This document shows positions 46,200 to 57,120 of a stretch of DNA of 64,000 nt, in pieces. Location of the stretch: assembly GCA_944472135.2 (NCBI GenBank), contig OX235266.1, forward strand, positions 14,611,925-14,675,924, given 5' to 3'. A program made the position numbers and the translations under genes. How positions within the stretch are numbered: the first letter of the stretch is position 1; the number at the start of each line of letters is the position of its first letter. The DNA comes from Trichobilharzia regenti (lineage: Eukaryota; Platyhelminthes; Trematoda; Strigeidida; Schistosomatidae). Below the pieces are notes generated by a model. That model had not been told where the DNA came from. It was given only the letters and a program-made list of their open reading frames with translations, and did no database searches.

Positions 46200-46975
46200 G
46201 TCACTCAACGTCATGACGTCATCATGGGCTGACGTCATTTAGAAAAACCATTGGAAAACCACATGGAAGTACTGGACAGCTGTTTCCGTTGTCCTAGTCT
46301 AGGACTCTTCGTCAGCACGCACATACACTACGGGGTTCCAACGCAGGACCTTCTAGATACTAGGCGAGCTACCTCGTAGACAAGTAAGCCACTGAGGCTC
46401 GATCCAGTGGCCAACCCATGAATTCTAACTTCTACCAATGCATGACATAGCGCAATCACTTCGTAATGTCTCCTTCAGTGAGTTACTACCTCACTTTCTA
46501 CCTCCCAAAAACCTCCAGTCAAACAAACGAAAATCCCTACTAAAACTATTACTTGAAAATTTATCTGCTGCTCACTACCAACTGGCACTATTCAGGTTGA
46601 TAGTTTCCAGGGGTTCTAGTGGGAAGGCGTGACCCGTAGGTTACAGCAGGTTGAAGGTGAGGCAGTGACCCATCGAAGAAGACATTGAGAAGTGATCACT
46701 CTATGCCATGAATTGGCAGAAGTTTGAATTCATGGGCTGGCTAGTGAGTTGGGTCCCAGTGGCTTAATGGTCTACGAGCTAGCTCTCCAGCCTTGTAACG
46801 AGAAGGCTCCGGGTCTTAACTCTGACGGCGGGTGTGTGCTGCTGAAGAATTCTAAACTAGGAGAGGAGGCAGCTGTCCAGTACCCCTTGCTGGTTTTTTT
46901 CAATGTTCCTATAACTGATGTAAACTCAATCAAACAAAAATCCATACCAAAACCAATACTTGAAAATCTAAATTA
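46200..46975. repeat. Head-to-head ribozyme-type SINE pair, plus arm preceded by a second tail
   Basis: Left minus arm 46205-46470. Then a SINE tail in plus sense (46505-46560, 'aaaatccctactaaaacta' and 'acttgaaaat') leads directly into the plus unit head at about 46565 and its tail at 46975. This tail-to-head junction indicates a tandem (multimeric) template. Confidence 0.65.
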
Positions 46976-47034
46976 GTCTAAAAACAAACAATAACTAATA
47001 CTAGTTGCACAATGATTGGCTCTTATAGCCCCAG

Positions 47035-47290
47035 AGAAGGTACCCCAGTGTATAAAAAGATGGGTGACATCACACGCCCGGCCACTGCTCAAGTGGAACC
47101 TAAATGGGAAGCGGAGAGTTAGTCGTCAGTGCGAGGGTGACAACATGGAGGAGGTGATGCGAGGAGGAGATGAAGGCATGTAGGCAGACGCGGAGCCAAA
47201 TGAAAATGTTGCAGGAGAGGTGAACGCAATGGAGACATAACGCTGAAGCCGTATGTTCCTCTAGGCATTAAATGAAACAATAATGATAAA
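47035..47290 (+). mobile_element. RTE-type 3' end (family A)
   Basis: Blocks 'gccactgctcaagtggaacc', 'gggaagcggagagtt' and 'aatggagacata', ending 'cctctaggcattaaatg' and (AAT)n-like; matches 35745-35955. Confidence 0.65.
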
Positions 47291-47299
47291 TCCAGTCAA

Positions 47300-47440
47300 A
47301 ATATCCACCGCAGTCCTACAAGATATGTTTAATCGCGAGCCCGAACAGCTTAGTGATAACATCCCTGAATGCAGCATTAGGTGACACGGATTTGAACTTC
47401 AGAAGAAACATAGGCTACTTCAAGATTGCATATATATATA
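47300..47440 (-). repeat. SINE-like fragment, family of 1-290
   Basis: 'cgcgagcccgaacagcttag', 'gcagcattaggtgacacgg' and 'atttgaacttcag' correspond to the middle of the 1-290 repeat. Confidence 0.45.
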
Positions 47441-47664
47441 TTTATATCTTTCTGACTGGTAAGTGTCGACAAACATGAAATCTAGGTCAGTCAAATATTC
47501 CTGCCGATGGCCCCCAACCACCTAGCCATAATCATATGTTCTCTCTCTCTCTGTCATACGGATTTTAAGGCTATTGTGTACAAATGTAAAGGCAATTATA
47601 CAAATTATATATGTATCTAATATTACTGTTTTAAACTTTTTTATTTTTACACGACGTTGACTAG

Positions 47665-48057
47665 ACACTACGGTCACATATTCTGATGAAGCACAATCTA
47701 CAACACCGACAGCAGTAGAAAATATGACAACCGAATACAGTACGGTACATCTTATAAATCACACTACCACAGGTCAGTCATACAGTTATGAAAATGATAC
47801 CTTCAGTACAACAGCCTCAACGACAACAATGACAATTACAGAACAAAAAACAACTGCAACAACCATGGATGCATTGATTATGCCAGAGAATTCAAGTATT
47901 CAAGCTAATACTACTACTACTACTACAAGGAATCCGAATGAGACAAGTATAATTTATCCAACGGTTGAACCACCAAATTTACCATGTCATCTAGTTTGTC
48001 CAGCTATTCAAGGCAAACGTTATTGTTGGGGTCCAGGACCTGATCAGTGTCAAGCAG
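47665..48057 (+). CDS. EGFR: EGFR-like exon: Thr-rich insert joined to first Cys-rich module
   Basis: Acceptor gactag, donor gtaggc, phase 1-1, 393 bp. The first ~100 residues are mucin-like (TTTMTITEQKTTATT, then a TTTTTT run) with several potential N- and O-glycosylation sites. The last ~25 residues switch sharply to the Cys-rich domain: LPCHLVCPAIQGKRYCWGPG followed by PDQCQ. This matches the EGFR 'C.pSCpnGsCWGaGeenCQ' module that follows L1. The exon therefore contains the boundary between the schistosome-type insert and conserved domain II. Confidence 0.92.
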
Positions 48058-48159
48058 GTAGGCGTTTTTTTTATTTGGTATATTGTTGAGTTGAAATTAA
48101 TTTTGTAAACAAACTTATTCGTAGCCACTATTGTTTCCAAATGTGAATAAAGAGAGAAC

Positions 48160-48302
48160 AAAAGTTTGTGTTGTGCAGAATAATAATAATAAGAAGATGG
48201 TAGCACTGTTTATTCTGTCGCCTTCTCACATCCACTGCTGCTTACATCCTAAATAAATTGTTGAGTTTACGTACAGAAAAGTTTTAACAAGCTTGCGAAT
48301 TT
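48160..48302 (-). mobile_element. PLE tail fragment split by a SINE pair (continues at 48856-48895)
   Basis: 'ctgctgcttaca.cctaaataaa', 'gtacagaaaagttttaaca' and 'gcttgcgaattt' match the left arm of PLE 4 (23520-23610); the continuation 'ttacatgatgtca' is at 48865-48880. Confidence 0.6.
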
Positions 48303-48855
48303 CAGGATTTCATCATGAGCTGACATTAGTTAGAAAACCATTAGAAAATCTGGAAGTACTGGACAGCCGTTTCGTCCTAGTTTGGGACTCTTCAGTAGTA
48401 CGCACCCACCGGGATCAAATCCCTACAAACCAACACTTGAATACCAATGAGATGGTCACTGGCGACTTGCCCTATTCAGGTAGGTAGTTACCTGGGTTCC
48501 AGTGGGAAGTCGTGACCAGTAGGGTGCAGCGGGTTGGGTGTGAGGACTAATACTAGCCATCGAAGACATTGGCTAGTGGTCGCGCTATGTCGTGAATTGG
48601 CAGAAGTTAGAATTCAAGGACTGGCCATTGGATCGGGTCCCAGTGGCTTAATGGTATACGAGCTAGCTCGCCTTGTAACCGGAAGGTCCTGGGTTCGAAC
48701 GATGGCGGTGGGTGCGTACTGCTGAAGAGTCCCAAACTAGGACGGAGGAAACAGCTGTCCAGTACTCCCAGTTTGTTTTCCAATGGTTCTCTAACTAATG
48801 TCAGCTCATGATGAAATCCTGAAACCAATCAAATCCCTACAAACCAACACTTGAA
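48303..48855. repeat. Head-to-head SINE pair with 13-bp target duplication
   Basis: Left minus arm 48303-48415 contains an almost intact hammerhead. Then comes a plus-sense SINE tail ('tcaaatccctacaaaccaac') joined to a full plus unit: head 48480, A-box tggcttaatggtatacg, B-box gggttcgaacg, ribozyme segment 48717-48766 with a GGAG insertion, tail to 48855. Exact flank agcttgcgaattt at 48290-48302 and 48856-48868; removing the pair restores the interrupted PLE tail. Confidence 0.9.
48356..48401 (-). ncRNA. Hammerhead ribozyme, near-consensus, in SINE left arm
   Basis: Minus strand: stem I GTACTA with 3' strand CAGTAC (five pairs, A/C at the junction), core CTGAAGA, stem II GTCC/GGAC with loop CAAACTA, GAAA, short stem III with GGCT loop, GTC cleavage triplet. 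Confidence 0.7.
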
Positions 48856-48892
48856 AGCTTGCGAATTTTTACATGATGTCAATATATGTGTT

Positions 48893-49690
48893 GAACTTGG
48901 GCATTGTGGAAGTAAGTAATTCCCTATTAGTTTGTTCATTAGATGTTTCACTCACAGTGGGTGAAACAGGATTATTATTTACTGGATGACAAGGTTTTGA
49001 ACACAATTTATTATAAATGTTTGTTTTTTGTATTTCCCAATGAATGAAAAACAAATATCGTAAAAACATTATCGTTTTGTTTTTCATTCATTGGGAAATA
49101 CAATAAACAAACATTTATTATAGTGAATATCATATAACCAATGCCCAAATTTTTTCAAACCGTTAAAAGTGAACTTGGTTTGGACATATATAACAATTTA
49201 TTACTGTTCATAATCATAACATCAATTATAATCACATGACTTCGAAACTTGAGTTTTATAGTTTTCTTTGTTCTCTCCTATTTGTCGTCGTTGGGGAAGT
49301 AGAATTTTCCAGATATCTGGGTGGACAGGTGCTGAATCATTCCTATTACACGTATTCACCTCAGTGGATTCAATAAACAAAGCTTCTGTTATCAATCTCT
49401 CCCTACACCCTGTTCGTTATTCTAGATTTTCAAACTGTCATTCTATCCCATCCTATTGTGTCGTTGTGTGTAACTGCATGTAATGCTATACCTGAACTAT
49501 TCTCTAGATATCTTATCGTATTTAGGTCAACCAATCTAGATTTTGCTAAGTATTTAGGTTCGGCTAGTGTGACTGCATCTGTTCTACTATTTTGACCTAT
49601 TTGTTTGGCCTGGCATTCATTGCGGACAGGGTATTAGATCAACTAAATTGTTTTGTTTTAAAGGCTCCATAGGATTGATCCTGTAACTGA
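48893..49690 (-). repeat. Fold-back family repeat, minus copy, with palindromic insert
   Basis: Tail ('gtttgttcattagatg') at left, head ('gttttgttttaaaggctcc') at right; matches the left arm and spacer of the 33196-34270 structure. Interrupted at 49014-49203. Confidence 0.75.
49014..49203. mobile_element. Short palindromic insert with 11-bp flanking duplication
   Basis: Arms at about 49015-49052 and 49079-49116 are complementary over 38 bp with one mismatch ('tatttcccaatgaatgaaaa'). The direct repeat acaatttatta occurs at 49003-49013 and 49193-49203, and the uninterrupted homologue at about 33275-33300 lacks the ~190 bp. A MITE-like or tail-of-repeat insertion. Confidence 0.65.
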
Positions 49691-50150
49691 CAAAGCTTGT
49701 TTCTAATTGAGTTTGTGGGTGGCTTGAATGCTAGCCACTTTCTATTCCTGCCTTGTTAAGAATTCTGCGTAAAGTGGTTTCCGAGGTTTCTTTTTTTGTA
49801 TGAAATTACTACTGATGATTGAGATACTTTATTGCTGATGTTGTCATTGTCTTGCGCATGTTTGACAAGCATGTTGTCATTTTTATTGCTATTATTGCTA
49901 TCATTATCATCACTGCGACTATTATCAGTATTTATTTTATTTTTACATTTTCCTACATGCTTTCTGACTAACCTATCAGGATAATTATTAAGTTTCAAAG
50001 CCTCAGTTCCTGTCTTTGATTTTCCTTGGTACTACTTAGTTTTTGTGCTCGATTATTTGAACATTTCGGGAAATATTAAGGGAAACCCATACACTCAAAC
50101 AGATATTTTGACTTCTGATCATTCCATCCTATGTCAGTGAAAACATAGGA
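49691..50150. other. No gene seen
   Basis: Low-complexity AT and Asn/Ser-type triplets near 49850-49960; no recognised family. Confidence 0.3.
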
Positions 50151-50620
50151 TTGGTAAAAAAAAATATAAAACTCAAGTTTCAAAGTCATATGATAATAAT
50201 TGATGATATGATTATGAACAATAATGAATTGTGTTCAAAACCATGTCATCTAGTAAATAATAACACTGTTTCATCCACTGTGAGTGATACATCTAATGAA
50301 CAAACTAATAGGGAATTACATCATGTCAGTTTGTGGTGAGAGCAGGCTACTAGCCAATTGGTAGACATTAATCTAGGCTGATTCAACAACCAATCACAGC
50401 AGACTTAAACGTGAGCAAATATGATTCGCAAATAGATGGCTCTACTTTCCGAGAAATATCGAAAACAACCAATTAGAAGACTGCCTTTTTCTGCTTGCAT
50501 AAGCCTTATTAATGTACATAAAATATATATAAATACATGTTGATTTTCGTAATAAAACTATCTGTTGCCTGGCCCTTGTCTTCTGTTGTTACAAGTTGAC
50601 AGGAGGTTCCGGACCTAGTG
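50151..50620 (+). repeat. Fold-back family tail, split by solo LTR copy 2
   Basis: 50160-50331 matches the tail half of the fold-back repeat (complement of 48930-49290); it resumes at 50594 as 'agttgacaggaggttcc', a string shared with PLE 4 ends. Confidence 0.6.
50332..50593 (+). mobile_element. Solo LTR, copy 2
   Basis: TG...CA ends (tgtggtgaga / tctgttgttaca), CCAAT-type boxes, tatataaata and aataaaa as in copy 1. Flanked by agtt on both sides, consistent with a 4-bp target duplication. 262 bp. Confidence 0.8.
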
Positions 50621-50929
50621 AGAACTATGATATTCTTACGCTTAAGATCTCGTTCTTATGAATACACAGTACACCTGAAACTCTTAAATAAGTTCACCTA
50701 TTAAATTTTGGCTAGAAGCATAATATATAATACTAATAATAGCATATAATAGATTAAAAAAGATTTCATTTGTATACTTTCTTGGGATAAATGTTCTGCA
50801 TGGATACTGTTCATTGGATAATAGACTTTGTCTTAGAAATTGATTATTGTGTAACTCCTAGACGTCAGATCGTTGTGTTATTCATGTAGAGCTTAGCCTG
50901 TCAGCGATGTTACCGAATTATTTCAATTA

Positions 50930-51150
50930 TCATGATTATTATTCCATTTAGGTTATGACTGGGACATAGTACTTAAACAGCATATCACTAACATACATTT
51001 CATCCTTACAATATATTTCCCATGCCAAAATTGAATTGACATCAAACTTCTCGTCAGTCATTTGAGTCTCACTAGAGTGCTTGATGTGTGATTTAACCTA
51101 GCTGTCTCTTTAGTGTATGTCCAGTCCATTCATTCAAACCAACAAACTCA
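50930..51150 (-). mobile_element. RTE-type 3' fragment, decayed
   Basis: 'ttattattccatttaggttatgactgggacat' and 'cactagagtgcttgatgtg' correspond to the 9650-9870(-) tail. Many differences. Confidence 0.4.
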
Positions 51151-51164
51151 ATTAGAAACAAGCT

Positions 51165-51720
51165 TTGTTAGTTAAAGGATCAGTCCTGTGGAGCCTTTAA
51201 AACAAAACAATTTAGTTTATCTTATACCCTACTGGAATAATTGTCAGGTAAAATACATAAAGTAAAAGTAGTAGAACAGATGCAGTCAGTCAGAGTAGCG
51301 GAGCATAAAACCTCAGGAAAATCTCGATTAGTTGACCCGAATAAGATGAGAAATCTGGAGTATAATTCAGCTAAAGTAGTCACTACCTGCAGTTACACAC
51401 AACGACACAATAGGATGGGATAGGATGACAGTTTTAAAATCTAAAATAACTAACAGGGTGTAGGGAGAGATTGATAACAGAAGCTTTGTTTATCGAATCA
51501 CTTGGAAATATGTGTAATAGGAATGATTCAACACCTGTTTACCTATCTGGACAACTAGAAAAAGAATAAAGAAAACTATGAAACTCAAGTTTCAAATTCG
51601 TGTGATTATATTCGAAACCTTGTCATCCAGTTATTAGTACTGTTACACTCACTGTGTGATATATCTAATAAACAAACTGATAGGGAATTAATGACTACCT
51701 CAGTGCCCAAGTTTTTTATA
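51165..51720 (+). repeat. Fold-back family repeat, plus copy
   Basis: Head 'gtggagcctttaaaacaaaa' to tail 'aataaacaaactgatagg' and 'tgcccaagttttt'; matches 33640-34270, with a short deletion near 51545. Confidence 0.75.
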
Positions 51721-51739
51721 TGTCACCAATTCATCTCCA

Positions 51740-53240
51740 TTTTCCGCGACATATTTTTTGGAATATAAGTTGAGTTGTTTGCCTTTTCTGGCTGACCATC
51801 TTGTCTTCATTGCGGAGCTATTCATGACAGTTTTCAGCTTAATAGAAATACTTTCGGTGATGCGCCAAGTCTATGAACCATATACAGAGGTAATGAATGA
51901 CTTAACACTAATGCTAAAAATCCAAATCTTGTTCCCAGTGCTGAGTACAGTGGATTTCTGCATTGATTTCAGAATAAAAATAATGCCTGTTTTGATTTTC
52001 CAATCCTGTCTTTGGCTTAGAACGATACTGCTTAGATGAGTGAAACTGGTGACCCACTGTCTCTGATTATCTCTGGTTGATGCTTTTTGTTGCTGTTGCT
52101 TAGATACCTCTATCACCTCTGTCTTCTATACGTTCACCTAAAGTCCTATATTTTCTGAATTCTTCTTCTGGTCCCAAATCACTGACTTTCCCTTGTAAAT
52201 CTTGAAGTTTGTATGACATTAAAGATAAGCCATTCTTCACGAAGTCTACATCCCCTAGTATCAATTTTGAGTTCCCAGTGCAATATACCTCTTCAGCAAC
52301 AAATCTTCACTTTATTCTATTCTCTGCTGTCCTCATTAGTTGATCTCAAGATTGCCCATAATCTCTTATCCCCTGCTTAGACGGTCTTCAGCACGTCACC
52401 CTCCCAACGACGATCCACTCACCGTTTTCCATTCGGATTCCAATCGAACAATAACCTGCCTTAAGTGCAACGTCATTCAACGGTCTCCATAGAGTGTGTC
52501 CAACAAACCTAAAATTTATTCAGAATGATTTCTTAGACATTAGGTTCCTGATTACTCTGTTCCCATAGTTTCTCGTCGCTAATTCCTTATGGCACGCCGA
52601 TCATTTTATCTTCAATATGGAGCCAACGAAGAGAGAGGATGTTGACAGAAGTGCGCGAGTGTCTCTTTGAAATGTTCTTCGTGACGGTGTCACACACACA
52701 CTTTCTGACCCATATAGAAGAAATGACTCACTCACTGAATTGACATTGGCGCTGAAAATCCGAGTCTCGTTCTTTACACCGGCTGAGTGCAACAGATTTC
52801 CAAAGCGATGTCAGATTGATCAAGGTGTATCTTGCCTTTCCGATACAGGTCAGCTTTGACACCTTCATTCGTCCTGTCCGTAGTTGAAATGTGGCTGTAT
52901 AGATGAGTGAAAGGAGTGACCTCTTTCAAGTTTCTCTCATTGACAGTGATTGGTGCTATATGTGTTGTTTCTGTTAGTTGGTTGGTTATTTTCATCGTCT
53001 CCATATTCTCTGTGTACATTTTATGTGGAAACCGTCATTTGCACAGATCTTCTACACTGTGCAACTTCTGCCTTTCGTATTGTGTTTCTTTGTCTTCTTT
53101 TCATGACTCGCATGTTTTGCCAACGCAATACTGGTTCGTTTCGTCTCGTTGACGTCAAATCTATCTCTACCTCATTCAATATTTTTGGGTCATTGGACGT
53201 CTTTCTACATAATATTAATAAATTTTGTGAGTAGCACACG
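51740..53240 (-). mobile_element. Two adjacent RTE-type fragments (family A), minus
   Basis: 51740-52260 and 52265-53240 each read, on minus, the family A segment from the TGLQVNIEKTEV-like region down to the tail (second copy: TMKITNQLTETTHIAPITVN and LKEVTPFTHLYSHISTTDRT, then SARVS...). The first ends near 'gccttttctggctgacc'. Both heavily mutated. Confidence 0.65.
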
Positions 53241-53628
53241 CCACAGTACCCCTTTTGCTTGTAAGCCCACAGGATAATGTCAATAACTTATACTGTGATG
53301 GTGACTGTTTTTAGTCTAACCACTACCCCAAACAATCTTTATAGCATAATAGAACAAGTAGGAATATCAACTCCACCCAGTGTAGCTCGGTGAGTCACTG
53401 CACTATGCAAACGAGACTACATCACCAATGTACTATAAATCCATCGGAAGTAATATACTGTAGGCATTTATGGAGCCAGCTGACAGGGATTGCAGAAAGC
53501 CGAGTCGAATACACATATGCGTTTCCCTGGCTTCAAGTCCCATATTGAACTCAGGGAATGAATAACAATAAATACCAATATGTGGTGTAAACTTGTATTG
53601 AAAACATTTGAACACACATACAGTCAAA
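53241..53628. other. No gene seen
   Basis: Contains a B-box-like word near 53380-53395; otherwise unassigned. Confidence 0.3.
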
Positions 53629-53644
53629 GAAAAGATTATTGATT

Positions 53645-54122
53645 TTCAAGTGTTGGTTTGTAGGGATTTGATTGGTTACAGGATTTCATCGTGAGCTGAC
53701 ATTAGTTAGATAACCATTGGAAAGCCAGTTCGGAGTACTGGACAGCTGTTTCGTCAGACTAGTTTAGGACTCTTCATCAGCACGCACCCAAATCGCGGGG
53801 TTCTAACCAAGGACGTTCCGGTTAGAAGACAAGCTAACTGGTAGACCATTAGGCCACTGGGACCCAATCCAGTGGCCCATGAATTATAACTTCTGCCAAT
53901 TCACGACATAGCGCTACCCCTAGCCAATGTCTTCGATGGCGAGTATTTGTCCTCACACCCGACCAGCTGCACCCTACTTACTGGTCACGATTTCTCAATA
54001 GAATCCTAGGTAACTACCTATCTGAATAGGGCAAACTAGGGCGTCACAAACTAGGACGAAACAGCTGTCCAATACTCCCAGCTGGTTTTCCAATGGTTCC
54101 CTAAATAATGTTAGCTTATGGC
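53645..54122. repeat. Head-to-head SINE pair with 16-bp target duplication, next to exon 54173
   Basis: Long left minus arm (tail 'ttcaagtgttggtttgtag' through head 'cgatttctcaatagaatcctagg') and short right plus arm from about 54040 (ribozyme segment with GGAC-GAAA, then tail). Exact flank gaaaagattattgatt at 53629-53644 and 54123-54138. Confidence 0.88.
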
Positions 54123-54172
54123 GAAAAGATTATTGATTCTTCATTTGTTTTTTTTTCATATTTTTCTTTTAG

Positions 54173-54369
54173 TTCATAAATGTCAAGTTCATCTATGTGA
54201 AGGATCGAATTGGTGTTTTCGTGCAAGATCTTATACATATAACAAAGAAACTTCAACTCATCATTCACGTCGAATTCATTCAGGTACAAATTATGGTTAT
54301 GCAAGAGAACAATGCTGTCATTCTGAATGTGCTGCTGGTTGTCATGGTCCAAGAGCTCAAGACTGTAAT
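54173..54369 (+). CDS. EGFR: EGFR-like exon: Cys-rich domain II (furin-like)
   Basis: Acceptor cttttag, donor gtacgt, starts phase 1 and ends phase 0. It encodes VHKCQVHLCEGSNWCFRARS, a charged His/Ser stretch, then EQCCHSECAAGCHGPRAQDC. The last block is nearly the EGFR/ErbB signature 'CCHNQCAAGCTGPRESDC' of domain II. Human EGFR has a short 'SGRCRGKSPSD' loop before it; here the loop is longer (about 30 residues, TYNKETSTHHSRRIHS). A SINE pair ends only about 35-50 bp upstream of this exon (target duplication 54123-54138), so that insertion abuts the acceptor's polypyrimidine tract. Confidence 0.94.
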
Positions 54370-54569
54370 GTACGTGAATGTATTTTATTTTTTATTTAAA
54401 GAAAGGGGAGAGATTTGATCTAAAAGGATATCTGGTTTGTAAGCCAATTCTAACCAGATTAATTTGAAGCTTATATCAACCTAGAGTTTATTTAACTTAA
54501 AATTTAATTCGTTTAGATCATTATAACACAACAAACAGAACCGTTTTAAGATGTCGGATACAATTCTCC

Positions 54570-55110
54570 TAAACTGGGATCATGAATTGATATCATTTAG
54601 AAAATCAATGAAAACAAGCAGGGAGTTCTAGGAAGCCATTTCACCTTAGTTTGAAACTTTCCATTAGTACGCCCCCCCATCACTCCACTCACCCGGAATC
54701 AAAGTCAGGACCTGCACGGTTGCAGGGCTAAGCATTTGAACCACTCATCCACTGAAAACGAATGCAATCAATTCTAAATTGTGTCAATTAGGGGTTATTA
54801 GCGTGACCTCTAGCCAATGGCATCGAAGAATATTTATCCTAACACCTGACCTGGTGGAGCCTACATGTCACGACTTCCCACTAAAACATCGGGTAACTTC
54901 TCAAATCAAATCAGGGACTGACATCAGTTGGTGAGTTACTGTAAATCATGAAGTTGTGAACAGATGTTTCGTCCTAGCTAGCTTGGTCAACAAGCTAGCC
55001 TGATTACTTGAAGGTCCTGGTCATGAATACGTACTAACAAAGAGTCTAAAACAAGGACGAAAAATCTCTGTCCAGGACTTCCTGCTTATTTTAAGTCGTC
55101 CTCCAACTGA
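54570..55110. repeat. Ribozyme-type SINE copies, decayed
   Basis: Minus copy 54570-54920 ('gatcatgaattgatatcatttag' tail) and scrambled minus/plus pieces to 55110 with ribozyme relics near 55045-55085. Confidence 0.5.
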
Positions 55111-56035
55111 CATCGGTCCACAGTCCAACTGGAAACAAATGGAATCCAAAAAAAAGAACTCACACTAAATTGGAAGAAGTAAGGGTGTTTGTTGTTGTTA
55201 GGCTCGTTAATGTGTAGAGAAATGATTAAGAAATATTTAATACAGGTGTGATATCGACTTGAAGGTCAGATAATTTAGTTGAACAGAGGTCGTAAAAGGC
55301 TTTAGTCAAGAATATTATTTATTTATCATATAATTCCTTTGCATTCCGAGTTGCACATAGGGCTTCAGGCTTACAGAGTGAGACTGTTAGGCTCACGCTC
55401 AAGCCTTTCTCTTTACTGCGCTTACCTACTACCAAGTGAGCAGGTTTTAGGAGTTCGTCGGCAGAGGATCAATCCCCAGATGACGTGTGTGCGTGTTTGG
55501 CGAGCATTCTAGAACTAAACCATCGATGCGCAAAAAATACAATAGAAAATACATAGAGTGAAAATTAAGGGTAGGAAAATACATAGTGGGAAATCTTTTC
55601 TGCATCTTGATTCTAAGCATATTCTTCACCTGCCAAAGTCTGAGGGTGTGCCATTAAGTTCTTGTGGTAAGTCTAATTCCCCTCAAACTAAATCGTATGT
55701 CAAATTGTCACTAGATGGCATTATCTACGCCTGATTGTGTCGACCTACTGTGTAATTTACCTTATTATCATCCACTGAGCTAACTTGACTCCGAAGACGT
55801 TGTCTAGGAGGGAAATGAAGGTTCCTCGGTTAAGCCATCTATCCGGCTCAAGCGACACAATAACACGCAAATTACCTCCTCTCACTTGTTTTAACATTGC
55901 TTATTATATTTTGATTGGACATAACTTACGGAATGTTTGTTTTTTTACTGCCACAATTCCCACCCCGTTTATGATGATACAAAGCAGTTTGTTCAGCTCT
56001 TACGACATATCTAACAAATTATTAAAAGTACGAAA
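55111..56035. other. No gene seen
   Basis: A type-2 SINE-like head in minus sense near 55400-55500 ('gtcggcagaggatcaatcc') is possible; the rest is unassigned. Confidence 0.3.
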
Positions 56036-56039
56036 ATAA

Positions 56040-56200
56040 TAGGTGGTCAATGGGTTCGTCTGATAACATAATGATCCTAGGTGTGCGCAGTAGAAGAGTC
56101 TCATACAAGGACGAAACAACAACTATCAAGTACTTTTTGGTTTCCAATGGATATCTAGCTGATAGCACTAAATATTTGGTGATAAGGTATTCGGTAGTCA
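56040..56200 (+). repeat. Ribozyme-type SINE fragment
   Basis: 'gcagtagaagagtctcatac', then ACGAAACAA and 'caagtactttttggtttccaatgg': relic of the ribozyme and tail. Confidence 0.45.
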
Positions 56201-56209
56201 TTCTTAAAT

Positions 56210-57120
56210 GACAATAATAATAATTAGCTTTATTGCAAAACAGTACTTGTGATACAGAATGGAATTCTCAGCATTTTATTAGAGTATTGCATCCAGTTAG
56301 TACATTAACAACAAATAAAATTCTACATAGATTAAGGGGAATCTCAGTTCGTTTTGACAACAACATATTGGCATGTTGGTAGCAAAGCCAAAATTGAACA
56401 GAGTGTTTGAAGGTGTTAGAAAAGTAGATGCTAGCATATTTACTGGCGTAAGCGGTAACAAAAGGTCGAGATATGCAGAGAGTGAGAGAACGAAGAGAAA
56501 TGTTTTAAATAGAGTTTGTAAGGAAGAAAGAAACAAAGCTTTCAACTAACAGAAAAAAAGAGAGAGAAAAAAGGAAAAGAAAGAAAGAAAAACGTTGTAC
56601 CTATAAATGAATGGTATGAGTTGGAAAGACAAGATCCAGTTGTTCTACTGACTATTTAATAAGTCATGAGTTTCACGCCTAATGCTTTCTTTGTCGCACA
56701 GAAGAGGAGCTAAGTAGGATATGGTTGGGTTTTTGTACTTGCTAGTGCGGGCATATAGTTTCCCATATAGGCTTCTGGTTTTCCCTGAAGAGATACATGG
56801 GGAGAGTTGTGAATGGAGAGGGTGTTGTGAGTCAGATAAAATCGATTTAGCCCATTTTTCACATGAGTCCATGTGCCTGTCAACCAGAATATTAACAAGA
56901 TGGTTAAGTGGCACGTAGCTTACCCTGCTGACAACCTTTAACATCTTGCGTAATAAGGTATAGTCTTTCTTCAGTAGCCCAGCCCAGGAAAAACTAAGGG
57001 GGAACAATAGAGAATAATAGGCAGAATACGGGAGTTAACGAATCGTAGGAGTAAGGATTTGCTCATTCCAGAATGTCTTCACTTCTTGATGTAGTAGAAG
57101 GTAAGACGGAATATTTTCTT
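56210..57120 (-). mobile_element. CR1-like retrotransposon 3' end
   Basis: Minus reads SRVSYVPLNHLVNILVDRHM, SCEKWAKSILSDSQHPLHSQ and LYARTSKYKNPTISYLAPLL, 90% or so like 31930-32200(-). Starts inside the 'sKKIFRLTfYIKKL' region near 57115 and ends near 56215. Confidence 0.85.
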
